This document shows, in pieces, positions 39,755 through 39,825 of a DNA stretch of 39,825 bases. Numbering within the stretch: the first letter of the stretch is position 1; every line of letters starts with the position of its first letter. The notes beneath the pieces were generated by a model, which was given only the letters and a program-made list of their open reading frames with translations, searched no databases and was not told the DNA's origin. The DNA lies in the NCBI GenBank assembly GCA_016285575.1, contig JAEEQX010000011.1:1-39825 (forward strand). The letters are read 5' to 3'. This DNA comes from Lachnospiraceae bacterium. GTDB lineage: Bacteria > Bacillota > Clostridia > Lachnospirales > Lachnospiraceae. The position numbers and the translations under genes are program-made.

Positions 39755-39825
39755 AAGTAATTTATACCTTCAAAACCAAATACAGATTCATTTCAATCAG
39801 AGTACTAACCTAACTGGATAAGCTT

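Noticed and set aside
39820..39825. HindIII site exactly at the window end, suggesting a cloning boundary
   Set aside because: Other HindIII sites occur inside the window (for example near 15, 1128 and 2391), so the end is probably arbitrary.

Overview
The window reads as chromosomal DNA of a low-GC anaerobic Firmicute, most likely a Lachnospiraceae member (Butyrivibrio/Roseburia-like). This is an inference from a ferredoxin-linked 2-oxoacid oxidoreductase, a class 1B PyrD/PyrK pair, a Bacillus-like yaaR-holB-ricT-trmN6-rsmI neighbourhood, Gram-positive Shine-Dalgarno sequences and tRNA genes without encoded CCA. Almost every gene is on the minus strand; only a small membrane protein at 2154-2666 and ybaK at 38674-39150 are on the plus strand. 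No insertion sequence, prophage, CRISPR array or integrase is visible.

Layout from left to right. 1-2.0 kb: a truncated VorB-type 2-oxoacid:ferredoxin oxidoreductase subunit, its 4Fe-4S ferredoxin subunit with a clear promoter, and a ParA/MinD-like ATPase. 2.7-11.5 kb: a wall and pyrimidine gene run read ddl, murF, pyrC, pyrK, pyrD, ispE. Two of these are unusual fusions: MurF carries a membrane anchor and a large predicted extracellular domain, and IspE carries a C-terminal DUF1934-like domain. 11.5-12.1 kb: an intergenic region with promoter-like and terminator-like signals and no recognised gene. 12.1-25.2 kb: cyclic-di-GMP genes (EAL with degenerate GGDEF, HD-GYP, membrane GGDEF) interleaved with a UgpC/MsmX-type sugar ABC ATPase, a GNAT enzyme, a secreted DUF1002 protein, and an operon of GGDEF, alanyl-tRNA editing protein, glgX and metG.

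25.2-34.4 kb: an AIM24-family gene and a DUF1846 gene behind a promoter whose -35 carries a FabT-like palindrome; acpP with its own strong promoter and an operator-like repeat; then degV, a guanylate-kinase-like gene, yaaR, holB, ricT, trmN6 and rsmI as one probable operon. 33.7-38.5 kb: an RND-family exporter with a roughly 255-residue insertion, followed by its probable TetR regulator, behind a promoter overlapped by a 6-4-6 palindrome. 38.6-39.8 kb: ybaK facing a minus-strand cluster of five tRNA genes (Asp, Val, Tyr, initiator Met, Phe), with a shared bidirectional terminator.

No single defence or mobile system is present. The most unusual things are the MurF-TM-sensor fusion, the IspE-DUF1934 fusion, the enlarged RND exporter, a Cys-for-His swap at the zinc site of the AlaX-type protein, and the unexplained transcribed-looking interval upstream of ddl.
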